Below, in pieces: positions 43,499 through 53,458 of a stretch of 64,000 nucleotides of DNA (positions are counted from its first letter, which is position 1; every line of letters starts with the position of its first letter). The translations under genes were made by a program, and so were the position numbers. The notes beneath the pieces were generated by a model, which was not told the origin of the DNA, did not search any database, and worked only from the letters and a program-made list of their open reading frames with translations. The stretch is from Selaginella moellendorffii (taxonomy: Eukaryota > Streptophyta > Lycopodiopsida > Selaginellales > Selaginellaceae). Location of the stretch: assembly GCF_000143415.4 (NCBI RefSeq), contig NW_003314412.1:68368-132367 (forward strand), read 5' to 3'.

Positions 43499-45064
43499 AT
43501 GAAGAGGTTCTTCCAGCCCGTGGAGCGCGATGGCGCCTCCAAGAAGCCCTCCATCGCGATCGCCAACGGCGGCGAGAATGCGTGCGCCGATCCATCCAGG
43601 TTCATGTCTTGGAATGCGAATAGCTTGCTTCTGCGATTCAAGAACAACCGGGAGGAGGTCATGAGCTTCATCCGAGGCTTCGATCCGGATGTGATTTGTA
43701 TCCAGGTGGTGTCCCAGCTCCTAGCTAGCATCGGATTTCTCATCGACAGGGATTGCTTGCTTCCAGGAGGTTCGTCTCCCGGCGGCTGGATTTAAAGGCG
43801 AGAAGAAAAATCCGGGAGAGATCAAGGATGATAGCGCTGCTGCTCGCAATGACAAGCAGGTATGGGATTCTTTCTTTCGTCAGTGATGCATTGGCTAGTA
43901 GGCTGTGATGCGTGTTCTATCGGTGTCGCCAATGGCAGATTATAGCGTGTGGTGGTCTCTCGGAGAGAACAAGTACGCTGGAACAGCTCTCTTCGTGAAG
44001 AATTGCTTCAAGCCAGTGTCGGTAGCCTTCAACATTGACAACAAAGGCAAAGGTTCGTAAAACCATTCTTTGTTTCTTTTTTGCTCTTTGGCATTTAGAA
44101 AACTCAACAAGATTTGATTTTTTTTTTTCGTGGATGATAGATGCACAACGCCATGAGATCGATGGGAGAATTATCTTGGCGGAGTTTGGATCGTTCACTC
44201 TTCTCAACACTTACGCCCCGAACAATGGATGGAAGGAAGAAGAGAATGGTTTCGTGCGAAGAAGAGCGTGGGACAAGAAAGTACTCGAGTTTGTGAGCTC
44301 TTGCAGCAAGCCGCTCATTTGGTGCGGTGATCTTAACGTGAGGTACGTACGATTTGAAGGTTCTTTCCTTGTAAATGAAGCGTGCGAGTGTGACTTTCAG
44401 CCATCAGGAGATCGATGTTACTCATCCGGAGTTTTTTGCAAACGCAACCCAACCCGGCTACACTCCTCCAAACAAAGAGGTATACTTTTCTCCTAAAGCG
44501 ACTCTATGTATTGGAATTGTGAGTGATCAGGACGCTGGACAACCCGGATTCACGCTCAATGAGCGAGCAAGGTTCTCAGCAATCTTAAATCGGTTAGTAT
44601 CTCTTGAAAAAAAAAAAAAAACAAACTGAGATCTAACTTTAACTTGATCTTTGTGAATTCAGGGGAAATCTGGTGGATACGTACAGGCATCTCCACGAGA
44701 AGCAGGACTTGGAGGCTGGATTTACGTGGTCTGGAAATCCCGTGGGGAAGTAAGTACAACCGTAAAAAAGGAGTTTTACTTTTCTACCTGGAGAATGACA
44801 ATCGTGAGAAATCCCAGGTATCGCGGCAAGCGTATGCGAATCGACTACTTTCTAATCTCCAAAGCGTTGCTTCCTCGTCTAGCCAGCAGCAAAATCCACG
44901 GCCGTGGAATTGAGCTAGAAGGTTGAGTGTTTTCTTTTGATCTCTTTGCTTCTCTTCCAAACAATGATCTAATAGAGTATCTCTTCTTTCCAGGATTCCT
45001 TGGAAGTGATCACTGCCCACTGACCATGGAACTCAAGAATCAAGCCTGCCAAAACCACGACTGA
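43499..45064 (+). CDS. APE1L: AP endonuclease, exonuclease III family (APE1L type)
   Basis: About nine exons. MKRFFQPVE opens the protein, a signature of the plant APE1L group. The endonuclease/exonuclease/phosphatase fold shows SWNANSLLLRFKNN, DVICIQEVRLPAAGFKGEKK with the metal-binding Glu, KYAGTALFVK, ILAEFGSFTLLNTYAPNNGW, LIWCGDLNVSHQEIDVTHPE with the catalytic Asp/Asn, FTWSGNPVGKYRGKRMRIDY and the final GSDHCPLTMEL with the SDH triad. The enzyme cuts abasic sites and removes 3' blocks in base-excision repair, in plants linked also to active DNA demethylation. All active-site residues are present. Confidence 0.94.
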
Positions 45065-45870
45065 GAGTGGCGCGAGATTTTCATTCTTTTTATATATACG
45101 GAGTCAAGGCATTGCATCCCATCTCTCCACTGCGAATATTCCACAAAGACGGTGCTTTTGTTTAGCCCGTCTCTGTCCGACACCTGTCCGGCCAGAAAAG
45201 CTTTTGTTGCTGACTTTAAAAAGCATATTCTGGGCCATAGAGTCTATGCGACAGCGACGCACACACGCAAAAGAAGGCGTACGGCGTGGCCGCTGTTCGA
45301 TCGCAAGCGTACGGTCTATGGTGTAGCGCGAAATCGATGTCGCATGCTATGTATGCTATTACGTGATTTACAAAGTACTTCGCGATCAAGCTTTGAAAAG
45401 CACCAATTTTCAGCATTTTTTTTTCTTATTCTCTCCCAGATTCAATCGACAAAGATTTTGGCTGATAAACTCCGGAGAAAAGGAAAAAAAAAAAAAAAAA
45501 ACGCGGGGAGCCTGATTTTATAAAAGACCGAATGACAAAAGGTTCTCTAAGAGATGATCGCTGTTTGGCTGCTGCCAAGCCGAAAAAGAAAGAGCGGGAG
45601 AGAAACCAAAAGAGGGAGGAGAATTTACACTGAGACGAAACGATGATCGACGATAGAAGCAGCAGCAGCAGCAGTAGCAGCGAGTGCGCCTTATTATTTT
45701 CCGACCCCCAGAAAATGGTTGTTTTTTTTTTTCCGTTTTTTTTCTTCTCTTTGATCTTTTGCTCGCAACTCGGCCCCCAAAATTTGTCGCAAATTGGTGT
45801 TTCGTAAATCCTGTCCTTCCTCCTGTTTCCCTGTGCCTGGCAATTCGATCTCACGAAGAATCTCTCTCCC
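45065..45870. other. Convergent 3' intergenic region
   Basis: About 800 bp between the converging APE1L and CCCH genes. It has a long A run (about 45483-45501), T runs and an AGC microsatellite (about 45658-45680). No gene was recognised; it is probably the two 3' UTRs. Confidence 0.6.
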
Positions 45871-48395
45871 CTAAATCTCAGCCTGCGTAGTCGACGGCGA
45901 GGAGGAGCTCACCGAAATGGGCGGAGGGGCGGCGGCGGGCGAAGAAACGGACGCAGAATCCACCGATGTCGTGGTTGACAATCCCATCGTCGACGTCGAG
46001 GAGCCCGCCGCCGTGGACGTGGACGACAGCGAGCCGCTGCTGCTGCTCCCCTGGATGTGCTGCTGCTGCTGCTGATCCTGCCCCTCCAGCTCCACTAAAG
46101 TCGCCCTACTAGCTAAGTGGTGGTGGTGATGGTGGTGAATCGACGGCGGCGACGCCGGCACCTCCGAACCGAAGCCGTAGATCGCCGCCAGCGGGTGGTC
46201 GAACTTGCACGTCGGCCCGAACTTGCAGATGCCAAACCGGATGTAGTATGAGCACGGTTGCACGCCCTGCATTCATGTAGTATAAAGTCAATAACACATC
46301 CCTAGGAAAGGTGGCGAAGGGGAAAGGTGGCGGACGATGAAAAAAAAGGTGGTAGAAGGTAAAACAAGACTAGCACAGAGGTGGCGGATACATACCGTGC
46401 GGAGTGGCAAGCCCATGGGACTGAGCATTGTGGGTGCGGACGCGGAGATTCGGTCGCGCGGGTGGTGGAATCTGCAAGATGCGCCGTACTTGCAGTCGCC
46501 GGTCTTGAGGTAGTACTGGCACTCGGCCACGCCCGGCCGCTCCGGGAAGGCGTCCCCGCCGCCGCCACCCTTGTGCTCGCGCAGCCCCGCCGGGAGGCCC
46601 ATTGTGGGGGACCCCGGCACAAATGGGCTGTAGTCGGCTGTCGTGGGGGAGCTCGCCCCGGGAAGATAGAGCTGTTGATCCTGGAAAAACCAACCGACCT
46701 TTCAGTATAAGATCGTATGCTGCAGTGTGATCCCCCATAGCAATTTCCAATCGCTTGGATCATTCGTTCCAAGCCATGAAATCAAACAATGGGAATGAAA
46801 TGCGAACCATGCAAAGGTTTTGGATCGAATGGAAGAAACCAACGAAAGAGAGAAGAGGTTCTGGCGGCTTACGTGATACGTGCTCCAGCCGGGGATGGAA
46901 ACCACCCCTTGTGGGGAAGGAAGAAGAAGTGGGGTGTAACTCGACGCCCCGGCTTGCAATCTCGGGCTGGGGAACGGTCTCATTGTCGGCCACCCCGGCT
47001 GGAAGTGCTGCGGCGTCCCGGTTGCGGCGTTCGGCGTCCCCGGTTGGGACGCCCCGGCGGCGGCGGCAGCGGCGGCAGCGGCGTAGATGGATGGCACCAC
47101 CGCCGGTTGAGGGTGGTGGAATTTGCAAGTCACTCCGTATTTGCAAGACCCGGTTCTCATGTAATACGCGCATTCTTTCTCGCCCTGTGATAGAACAAGA
47201 AAAAAAAGAAAAACAGATAATTAAAAAAAAGAGAGCCATAAAAGGCAAACGGAAGTATTTTTAGTGATCGGGAGTTTCTTCCGACAGGGATTTTGCGAGA
47301 GATTTTCTAGGGGTTATGTTTCGGAGAGATAAGTTACCGGGCGGTATGGGAGGCCGACGATGTTTAACTGGACTCTGGATTGGATGCCCGCTTTGTCTCG
47401 AGGGTGGTCGTATTTACAAGTGGATCCAAACTTGCACGTCCCGGTCTTGAGGAAATACTGCTCCAAAACCGCAGGAACAACAAAAACACATCGAGAGGAA
47501 TCGATCGGATTAGTTCTAGGCGAGGTGGCGGAGATATGGGGGGCGGATTATCGCTAATCACACCCCCCGGAGGATTTAAGCTCTTTTCTTTTACCTGGCA
47601 CTCGGGTTGCCCAGGCCTTTCTGGGTACTCGCCTTTGCCACGAGCTATGGCAGCAGCCTGGAAGAAGAAGAAGAAGAAGAAGAAGGAAGAAAAGGAAGGA
47701 AAAATGAGAGAGGGGGAAGAACAGAAAAAAAAAGAAAAAAGAAAACCATCACACACGGTTGGCTATGGCGGACGAGAGATTGGAGAGAAAGAACTTGGAG
47801 AGAATTGGCGAGGGAAGAGTGCTTACCAGCTTGCGATTTGGAGGGTGATTGAATTTGCAGCTCATTCCAAAGGCGCACAGCCCGGTTCGCATGTAGTAGA
47901 CGCAGTCTTGCTCGCCCGGGCGCTCGGGATAAGGCCCGCCGCCACCCCCGCCGCCACCTCCGCCGCCTCCGCCACCCCCCGGCGCCGCCATGTCCACCAT
48001 CCCGGGGTGATCTCCCGCGCTCTGCAAGCTCAGCCCCCACATCGCCTCTGCAAGAACAAGACAAAGATCCGGGACAAGGATTGGTGAGGAGAATTCCGAG
48101 GAGAATTGGGGTGGCAATGCGCCGCGATCCAAAAGCCCCCTGCGCTAGAGCTGGATCTCGCGAGCTCGAGCTCTCAAGAAACTCTCACACTCTCTCTCTC
48201 ACTCCTTGATCGACGGATTCGCGAGAGCTTACCTTCGAGGCCAGTGGGATTGGGCGGCGCCGCGGCCTGCTGCTGGGATGATCCCTCCTGCCGCCATTCC
48301 TGGAACGAGGATGGATGATCCACCACGCCGCCCGGCTGCTCGTAGCCCACGAATGGCGAGCCCCCCGGCGGCGCTACTGGCTGGTAGTAGTCCAT
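45871..48395 (-). CDS. Five-finger CCCH zinc-finger protein (ZFN type)
   Basis: Exons read from ATG 48395 ([12 protein letters not shown]) to stop 45873-45871. Five C-x8-C-x5-C-x3-H fingers are complete: [80 protein letters not shown] and [20 protein letters not shown]. Each follows a YPERPG/PYRPGEK-type lead. The three-plus-two arrangement is typical of plant ZFN proteins that bind RNA or single-stranded nucleic acid. The protein also has a run of about 15 glycines before finger 1, an Ala run after finger 3, His and Gln runs and a Ser/Thr-rich tail. The C-terminal part is low complexity. Confidence 0.94.
47936..47990. repeat. CCG/CCA microsatellite in CCCH gene (poly-Gly)
   Basis: A CCG-rich triplet run that encodes the poly-glycine stretch on the minus strand. 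Prone to length change. Confidence 0.8.
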
Positions 48396-49881
48396 ACGAC
48401 GACGATCAGCCCTCCTCCTCCCCCTGTGGCGGCGACGATGGTCGAGGAGCGCGGCACTGTAGAACAACCATGGGATCTACGCTCCCCAGCTCGCGATTTG
48501 CTCGAATCCGCGCGCTAGCCCGCCGCCCCGCCGGCGATTGGCGGCAGCCCACTGCCCAATTCCGCGAGATCTGCGACCAGCGCGAGGAATGCCGCCCCGC
48601 CCTAGCGAAGATCCGGCCTTGGATCCTCGTTTGCTGCGTGTGATCTCTCTCGCGAGAGAGCGCAGCAAAGAGGATCTCTTGCCTCTTCCCTTGTTCCTGC
48701 CTTCCTTGCTCGCTTCTTCTTCGTCGCGGTGTGTTCTTCGTTGGCGCTAATGTGCTCTGTTTTTCCCGAGCTTGGGGGGGCCTTTCCTATGGTGAGCATT
48801 TCGGCGCATCGTGGCCGTTGGCGGGGCGGGATCCACGGCCCCTGTCCGGCCAGCGGGGCGGGGGTGGGCTATCTTGTACATGTCTCTCACTGCCGCATCC
48901 GGACCGTTGGGCAGAAGATCTGACGGGCATAATCAGGCCACGAGATCCTCGGTCGCGCTGTCTCGTGCTCCGTGACCGTCTGATGGGCGGATCCACGGCC
49001 CAAACCAACACACTTGTCGAGATGGGAAGCCGTCGGATTTAAGAAGCGTCGTAAGTGTCTTGGATTATTAATATTACCGGCCGAATTTTACCCCTCTCGC
49101 TAAAAAATCATTCAATGTAGCCTAGTGTGTGAATCGGGCCGAGGTAAAAACATGCGCACAAATTTTGTGCGCGCGCGGTTTCGAGGAGCGCAACCGCGCG
49201 GCATTTTTGGGCCGCAATAATGGCGCACCTTCCGTACGGCATTGTCCCAGCTGGGAATCGAACCTCAAAAATCCCTTCTATATAAAAGCTAGAGCTACGA
49301 TTTTTTCGCGTTGTCGATGTATGTAACTCTCGTCTCTTTTATTCCTTCCACCATTCTTTCGCTCGATCCTTCTTTTTTTTTTTTCACACCACTTTACTTG
49401 GCTTCGTAATGTTGGAGTTCGTTTTGCGAGAAACCAGGCAGTCGGTGTGAAGGTCCACTGCAATAAGTTTTCTTCTTCCTCCAGGAACGAGAATCTCTTC
49501 TCCGCGCTTGACACATCACAAAATCTCTCTGGCTCTGCGACGCGATGCCGAAAGGGCGCCAACTTGAGCGAGAAAGCGAGAACGACGAGTCTATATATTG
49601 CGGCATGTTTTCTTAGTGCTGCGAGCTACCTACAGTAACAAAACGAAAAGAAAAAAAAAAAAAAAACAAACGCATCAGGAATGTCAAAGCGAGAAAAACT
49701 ACGACCGCTTTTGCAACAACGATAAAAATGAATACCAAAATTGATGTCGACTGCTAAGTTCCTGTATGATTGCCGTATTATGACCGATGTATCCCTTGTT
49801 CTCTGCACCCAGTGTTTGCACCTTACACAAAGGTTAGGAAATCCAAGCTGGAAAATCGCACCTTGGGAAGCTCAATGTGAC
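48396..49881. other. CCCH upstream region and TITAN-like 3' flank
   Basis: About 1.5 kb with no supported gene. The part near 48396-48700 is GC-rich and fits a 5' UTR and promoter of the CCCH gene. A cluster of short palindromes lies at 49154-49250. Confidence 0.5.
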
Positions 49882-51218
49882 TTAGTCGTGCTTCCCACCT
49901 CCGGCTTCCATTTCCATTTGTAAATGCTGCAAGGAACGAACATGTGTAGCAACGGAAACAAGGAGAAAATAAAATAACTAGAAAAACGACCGCACCTTTC
50001 TCTTCCCAACGTATGGTTGCACCGCAGGAGGCGTGGAGTTTGTCGTCTCTTCACGCAGCTTCTTCTTCTCCATCTCAAACTCCTTACGGCTGTCCCTCCT
50101 CGATCCGTTCTGCCAAACTCGTCCAAAGCTCGGGAGCCAATCGTTCGCAGCTTCTTCTCTGCGCGGTGCGGCATCTCGCTCAAGCTGTGCCTTTCGCCGA
50201 TTGGCCCAAGCCGCTCCAACGCGCTTGTCTAGCCGCTCCATCTCTCTTCGTTTACGTTTGGAAATTCCCTTCGGACACCCGTCGTCACTTCCGTGAGTCG
50301 GGAGGTCAGACAACCAAGGCGGGGGGGCCCCAGAGTGCACGTTTCCCTTGCTTGACACAAGCGGCCGTGGACTGACAGTGGCAAGATCTGCAAAAAAAAA
50401 AAATCAAAGTGTCAAGTAACAGAGCTGGAATAATGCAAAAACAGCATACTTCCACCAAACGCTGCCACTGTGTGCTTATGCGCTGTAGCACCGTTAACCT
50501 GCAATGTCTGATCCTTGGAAATTTTTTGTAAAGGCTCAACACAAACACTGGGACTTTGGCTGCTCTTTGCAGCCAGAAACCGTTCATGATGGATATTATT
50601 CTCCGTGGCACCTTGTGTTGTAGCTACGCTGCTGCTGTCCGCCAAAGCTCCATCACCGCAAACAGCTTCCCACTGGAAAAGAAAGAAAAAAAAATGAGAA
50701 AGGAGCTTCTTTTTCTAAGTCAAAATCTTGGAATTGTCATGCAAATGGAAAGAGAAGAAAACGACTCACTCACATCCGCGATCTCCTTTCTCGAAAAGAA
50801 AAAGTCGTGACGGGTGTTGGCGTCAGCGCCATTCTCACACCAAAACCTCTTCACATTTGAGACGTGGGCCGCGCTTGCGAGATGGTGAATTGCATTGGAG
50901 CTGTGTGCCCAAAAGGAGGATCAAGGAAAAAATAAAATAAAATCTCACTATAGCACGAAAATCTCGATCTTACCAGGCAATGGAGCTGCTGCCTTGATCG
51001 TCAGCAACATCTTCCTCGCAGAACAAGCACCAGAAGCGATGCGACGGCGCCTGAGCTAGCGGATTGCCAAGAAATCCTCTGACGCCCTCGATTTTCATCC
51101 GGGTCTTCCCAAGAACGCTCTGCAGCGCATTGCGATGGCCTGCCGAGTACCTGTGACCTCTCCCTTGCTCGTGATTCCTCCGGCACACGGCGCAGAAGGA
51201 GAAGCCCTTCGCGCCCAT
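49882..51218 (-). CDS. TTL: TITAN-like zinc-finger protein
   Basis: Several exons from ATG 51218 (MGAKGFSFCAVCRRNHEQG). Matches the plant TITAN-like family: a first zinc-binding segment CAVCRRNHEQGRGHRYSAGH, then LGNPLAQAPSHRFWCLFCEE, a second segment beginning CNAIHHLASAAHVSNVKRFW, a poorly conserved middle, and the C-terminal PPPWLSDLP, KRKRREMERLDKRVGAAWAN and PPAVQPYVGKRK. In Arabidopsis this nuclear protein is needed for normal endosperm and embryo nuclear division and has been tied to splicing factors. The last few codons (HLQMEMEAGGGKHD) depend on an inferred 3' intron. Only 62 bp separate its ATG from that of the divergent PPR gene. Confidence 0.88.
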
Positions 51219-51280
51219 CCCACGAAGAACCCTAAACTCGTTTCTTTCCCCCAAGAACCCTAAAATATTTTCCTGGATGG
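51219..51280. promoter_or_regulatory. 62-bp bidirectional start region (TITAN-like / PPR)
   Basis: The divergent start codons are only 62 bp apart, so the core promoters must overlap or lie inside each other's transcribed region. The interval contains two AGAACCCTAAA-like telobox motifs (around 51227-51237 and 51254-51264), common in plant housekeeping promoters. Confidence 0.6.
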
Positions 51281-53116
51281 ATGCGTCCAAGGACGAGGAT
51301 TCTAGCGCATTCTCTCCGCGATCGCTTCCCGGCACTCGTAGCGCTCCAGGGAATCAACACGATCGCGCTGCTCGTGTCGGCATTGAAGGCGTGCGCGAGC
51401 TCGCGGCAGCTCGAATCGGGCAAGAGGATCCACGCCGATGCAATGCGCTCTGGCGAGCACAGGAATGCGTTCGTGGCGACGACGCTGATCTCTATGTACG
51501 CGAAGTGTGGCAGCATGGCGGATTCTCGCAAGGTTTTCGATGCCATGGCCGTGAGAGGCGTGGTTGCCTGGACGGCGCTCGTTCTTGGCTACGCCGAGAA
51601 TGGAGAGGCGAGGCTGGCGCTGGAACTCTTCTCTAGAATGGAGGAGCCGGCGGATGGGCCAGCGTTCGTGGCAGCGGCTATGGCCTGTGCGATCGCAGCG
51701 GTGGAAGAACAGGGCAGGGAAATCGATGGAAAGGTTTACAAGTTGTGGAGCTTGGAGAAAGGGATGGGGCTCCACTCCCGAGCGGCGAAACTTGGTTTCG
51801 ATCGATCTAGCTCCTTTCTCGCCAACACTCTGCTGGATTTGTACGCTAAGTGTGGGAGCTTGGTGGATTCGTGGAGAGTTTTCGAGACTATAGCTTCGCC
51901 GTGTGTGGTGTCGTGGACGGCTTTGATACAGGGACATGTAGAAAATGGTGAGACCCAAGCTGGATTGGAGCTCTTCGACTATGTTCTTGGGAGAAAGATC
52001 TGCGAGCCAAACTCGAGAACTTACGTAGCTGCTTTGCTCGCTTGCGCGGAGCTGGCTGAGAAAGAAGATGGAACGCAAGTTTTCCTCCAAGAAACTGGAA
52101 AGGTGGCTGCTGTAAGGCTGAAGAGTTTGGAGAGATGCTTCGAGCTTCACTCTCAGGCGCTGGAGCGGGGATTTGCGTCGGATAGATTCATCGAAAATGC
52201 GCTGGTGAGGCTCTACTCCAAAAGTGGAAGCATGGCCGATGCTTTCTTGGTTTTCCAAGGTATGATCTCTCCCGACGTCGTTTCTTGGACTGCTCTTATT
52301 CTCGGCTACGAACTAAATGGTGACAGTGAACAGGCTCTGGAATGTTTCATGCAAATGGAGCGCTCGGATTGTAGACCGGACGCTCGGACTTTCACTGCCG
52401 CACTCACGGCTTCCACAACTCTGGCGGCTTTTGATGCTGGGAGAAGAATCGATGCTCTAGTAACTGGCCAGGGACTGGAGAGCGAGCCGTTTCTCTCGGC
52501 TTGCCTGGTGGACTTCTACAGCAAGTGCGGACGTGTGGAAGCTGCTCGCTACATCTTCGACTCGACTGCTGCCGTTGGAGTTGTGCACTGGGGAGCGTTG
52601 ATGGCTGGCTATGGTCGGCAAGGAGAGAGCGAAGAGGTGATCACTCTTTTCGGCAGGCTTGTCGATGAAGGTCTCAAACCGAATGCCGTCGTCCTCCTAG
52701 CAGTTCTCAGTGCTTGCAGTCACGCTGGTCTCCTCGAGAAAGGACGGAAGCTTTTCGGTTCTATGAAACCGGTCTATGGTGTCCAGCCAGGTATCGAGCA
52801 CTATCATGCCATGATTGATCTTCTCGGCCGGTCTAACCATTTGGACGACGCAGTGACCATGATCACAGACATGCCATACAAGCCGACGGTGGTGACATGG
52901 AGGACGCTGCTAGGTGCTTGCTGGAAGATGAAAAACGTTGCTGTGGGAAGGATGGCTTTCGACTCAATCATGGAGCTGGATCCAGGTGAAGTCTCAGCTC
53001 ACATTCTCATGTCCAACATCTATGGAAGCCTTGGGATGTTTGTGGAGAAAGCCAAAGTTCGTGCGATGGGTGGCTTGGATGAGGAGGCGCTCGAGCACGA
53101 GTCCTGGAATTTGTAG
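51281..53116 (+). CDS. PPR protein of the tandem array, first member
   Basis: Intronless, 611 residues. PLS-type repeats (LVSALKACASSRQLESGKRI, VATTLISMYAKCGSMADSRK, VVAWTALVLGYAENGEARLA) end in an E-type region (YHAMIDLLGRSNHLDDAVTM, VTWRTLLGACWKMKNVAVGR) and a truncated tail (EEALEHESWNL). No DYW domain. Two of its repeats carry the charged insertion shared by the array (IAAVEEQGREIDGKVYKLWS and a longer one). Probably organellar RNA binding, working with a DYW partner. Confidence 0.94.
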   Translation: MRPRTRILAHSLRDRFPALVALQGINTIALLVSALKACASSRQLESGKRIHADAMRSGEHRNAFVATTLISMYAKCGSMADSRKVFDAMAVRGVVAWTALVLGYAENGEARLALELFSRMEEPADGPAFVAAAMACAIAAVEEQGREIDGKVYKLWSLEKGMGLHSRAAKLGFDRSSSFLANTLLDLYAKCGSLVDSWRVFETIASPCVVSWTALIQGHVENGETQAGLELFDYVLGRKICEPNSRTYVAALLACAELAEKEDGTQVFLQETGKVAAVRLKSLERCFELHSQALERGFASDRFIENALVRLYSKSGSMADAFLVFQGMISPDVVSWTALILGYELNGDSEQALECFMQMERSDCRPDARTFTAALTASTTLAAFDAGRRIDALVTGQGLESEPFLSACLVDFYSKCGRVEAARYIFDSTAAVGVVHWGALMAGYGRQGESEEVITLFGRLVDEGLKPNAVVLLAVLSACSHAGLLEKGRKLFGSMKPVYGVQPGIEHYHAMIDLLGRSNHLDDAVTMITDMPYKPTVVTWRTLLGACWKMKNVAVGRMAFDSIMELDPGEVSAHILMSNIYGSLGMFVEKAKVRAMGGLDEEALEHESWNL

Positions 53117-53458
53117 AACAGGCACTTTACATCATACTTCAGTTCTATGCTACCAGGAATGGATTCAACACTTCAAAAGGTCTGCTTATCTCTTTTCATG
53201 TCTCGGATAGATTAATTAAACTTTTCTTTCAGTGTGTCGCGCGAAAGCATATGAGAAGCTGCGGGCCGTCAGATGAGACTATACACTAGGGTTGAGCGAG
53301 AGGCGCTGGAGTTTTCGCGAAGGTTAGAAAGGATTCCTTGCGGCATTGGAATGGGTCCCGGAAATGCGCGTAAGTACTTTGAGCAGGAGCTCCACTTATT
53401 GCTGACGATCCTCACATGATGGTTTTCTTTTTCTTCTACAGTAGCAGCAGCTGTCTAA
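53117..53458. other. Spacer between PPR genes 1 and 2
   Basis: 342 bp. Contains a possible 5' UTR intron end (TTCTTCTACAG at about 53431-53441) just before the next gene. No other signal recognised. Confidence 0.4.

Noticed and set aside
49238-49262. Possible tRNA gene around the TTCGATTCC motif
   Set aside because: No acceptor, D or anticodon stem can be folded around it; listed only as a possible relic.
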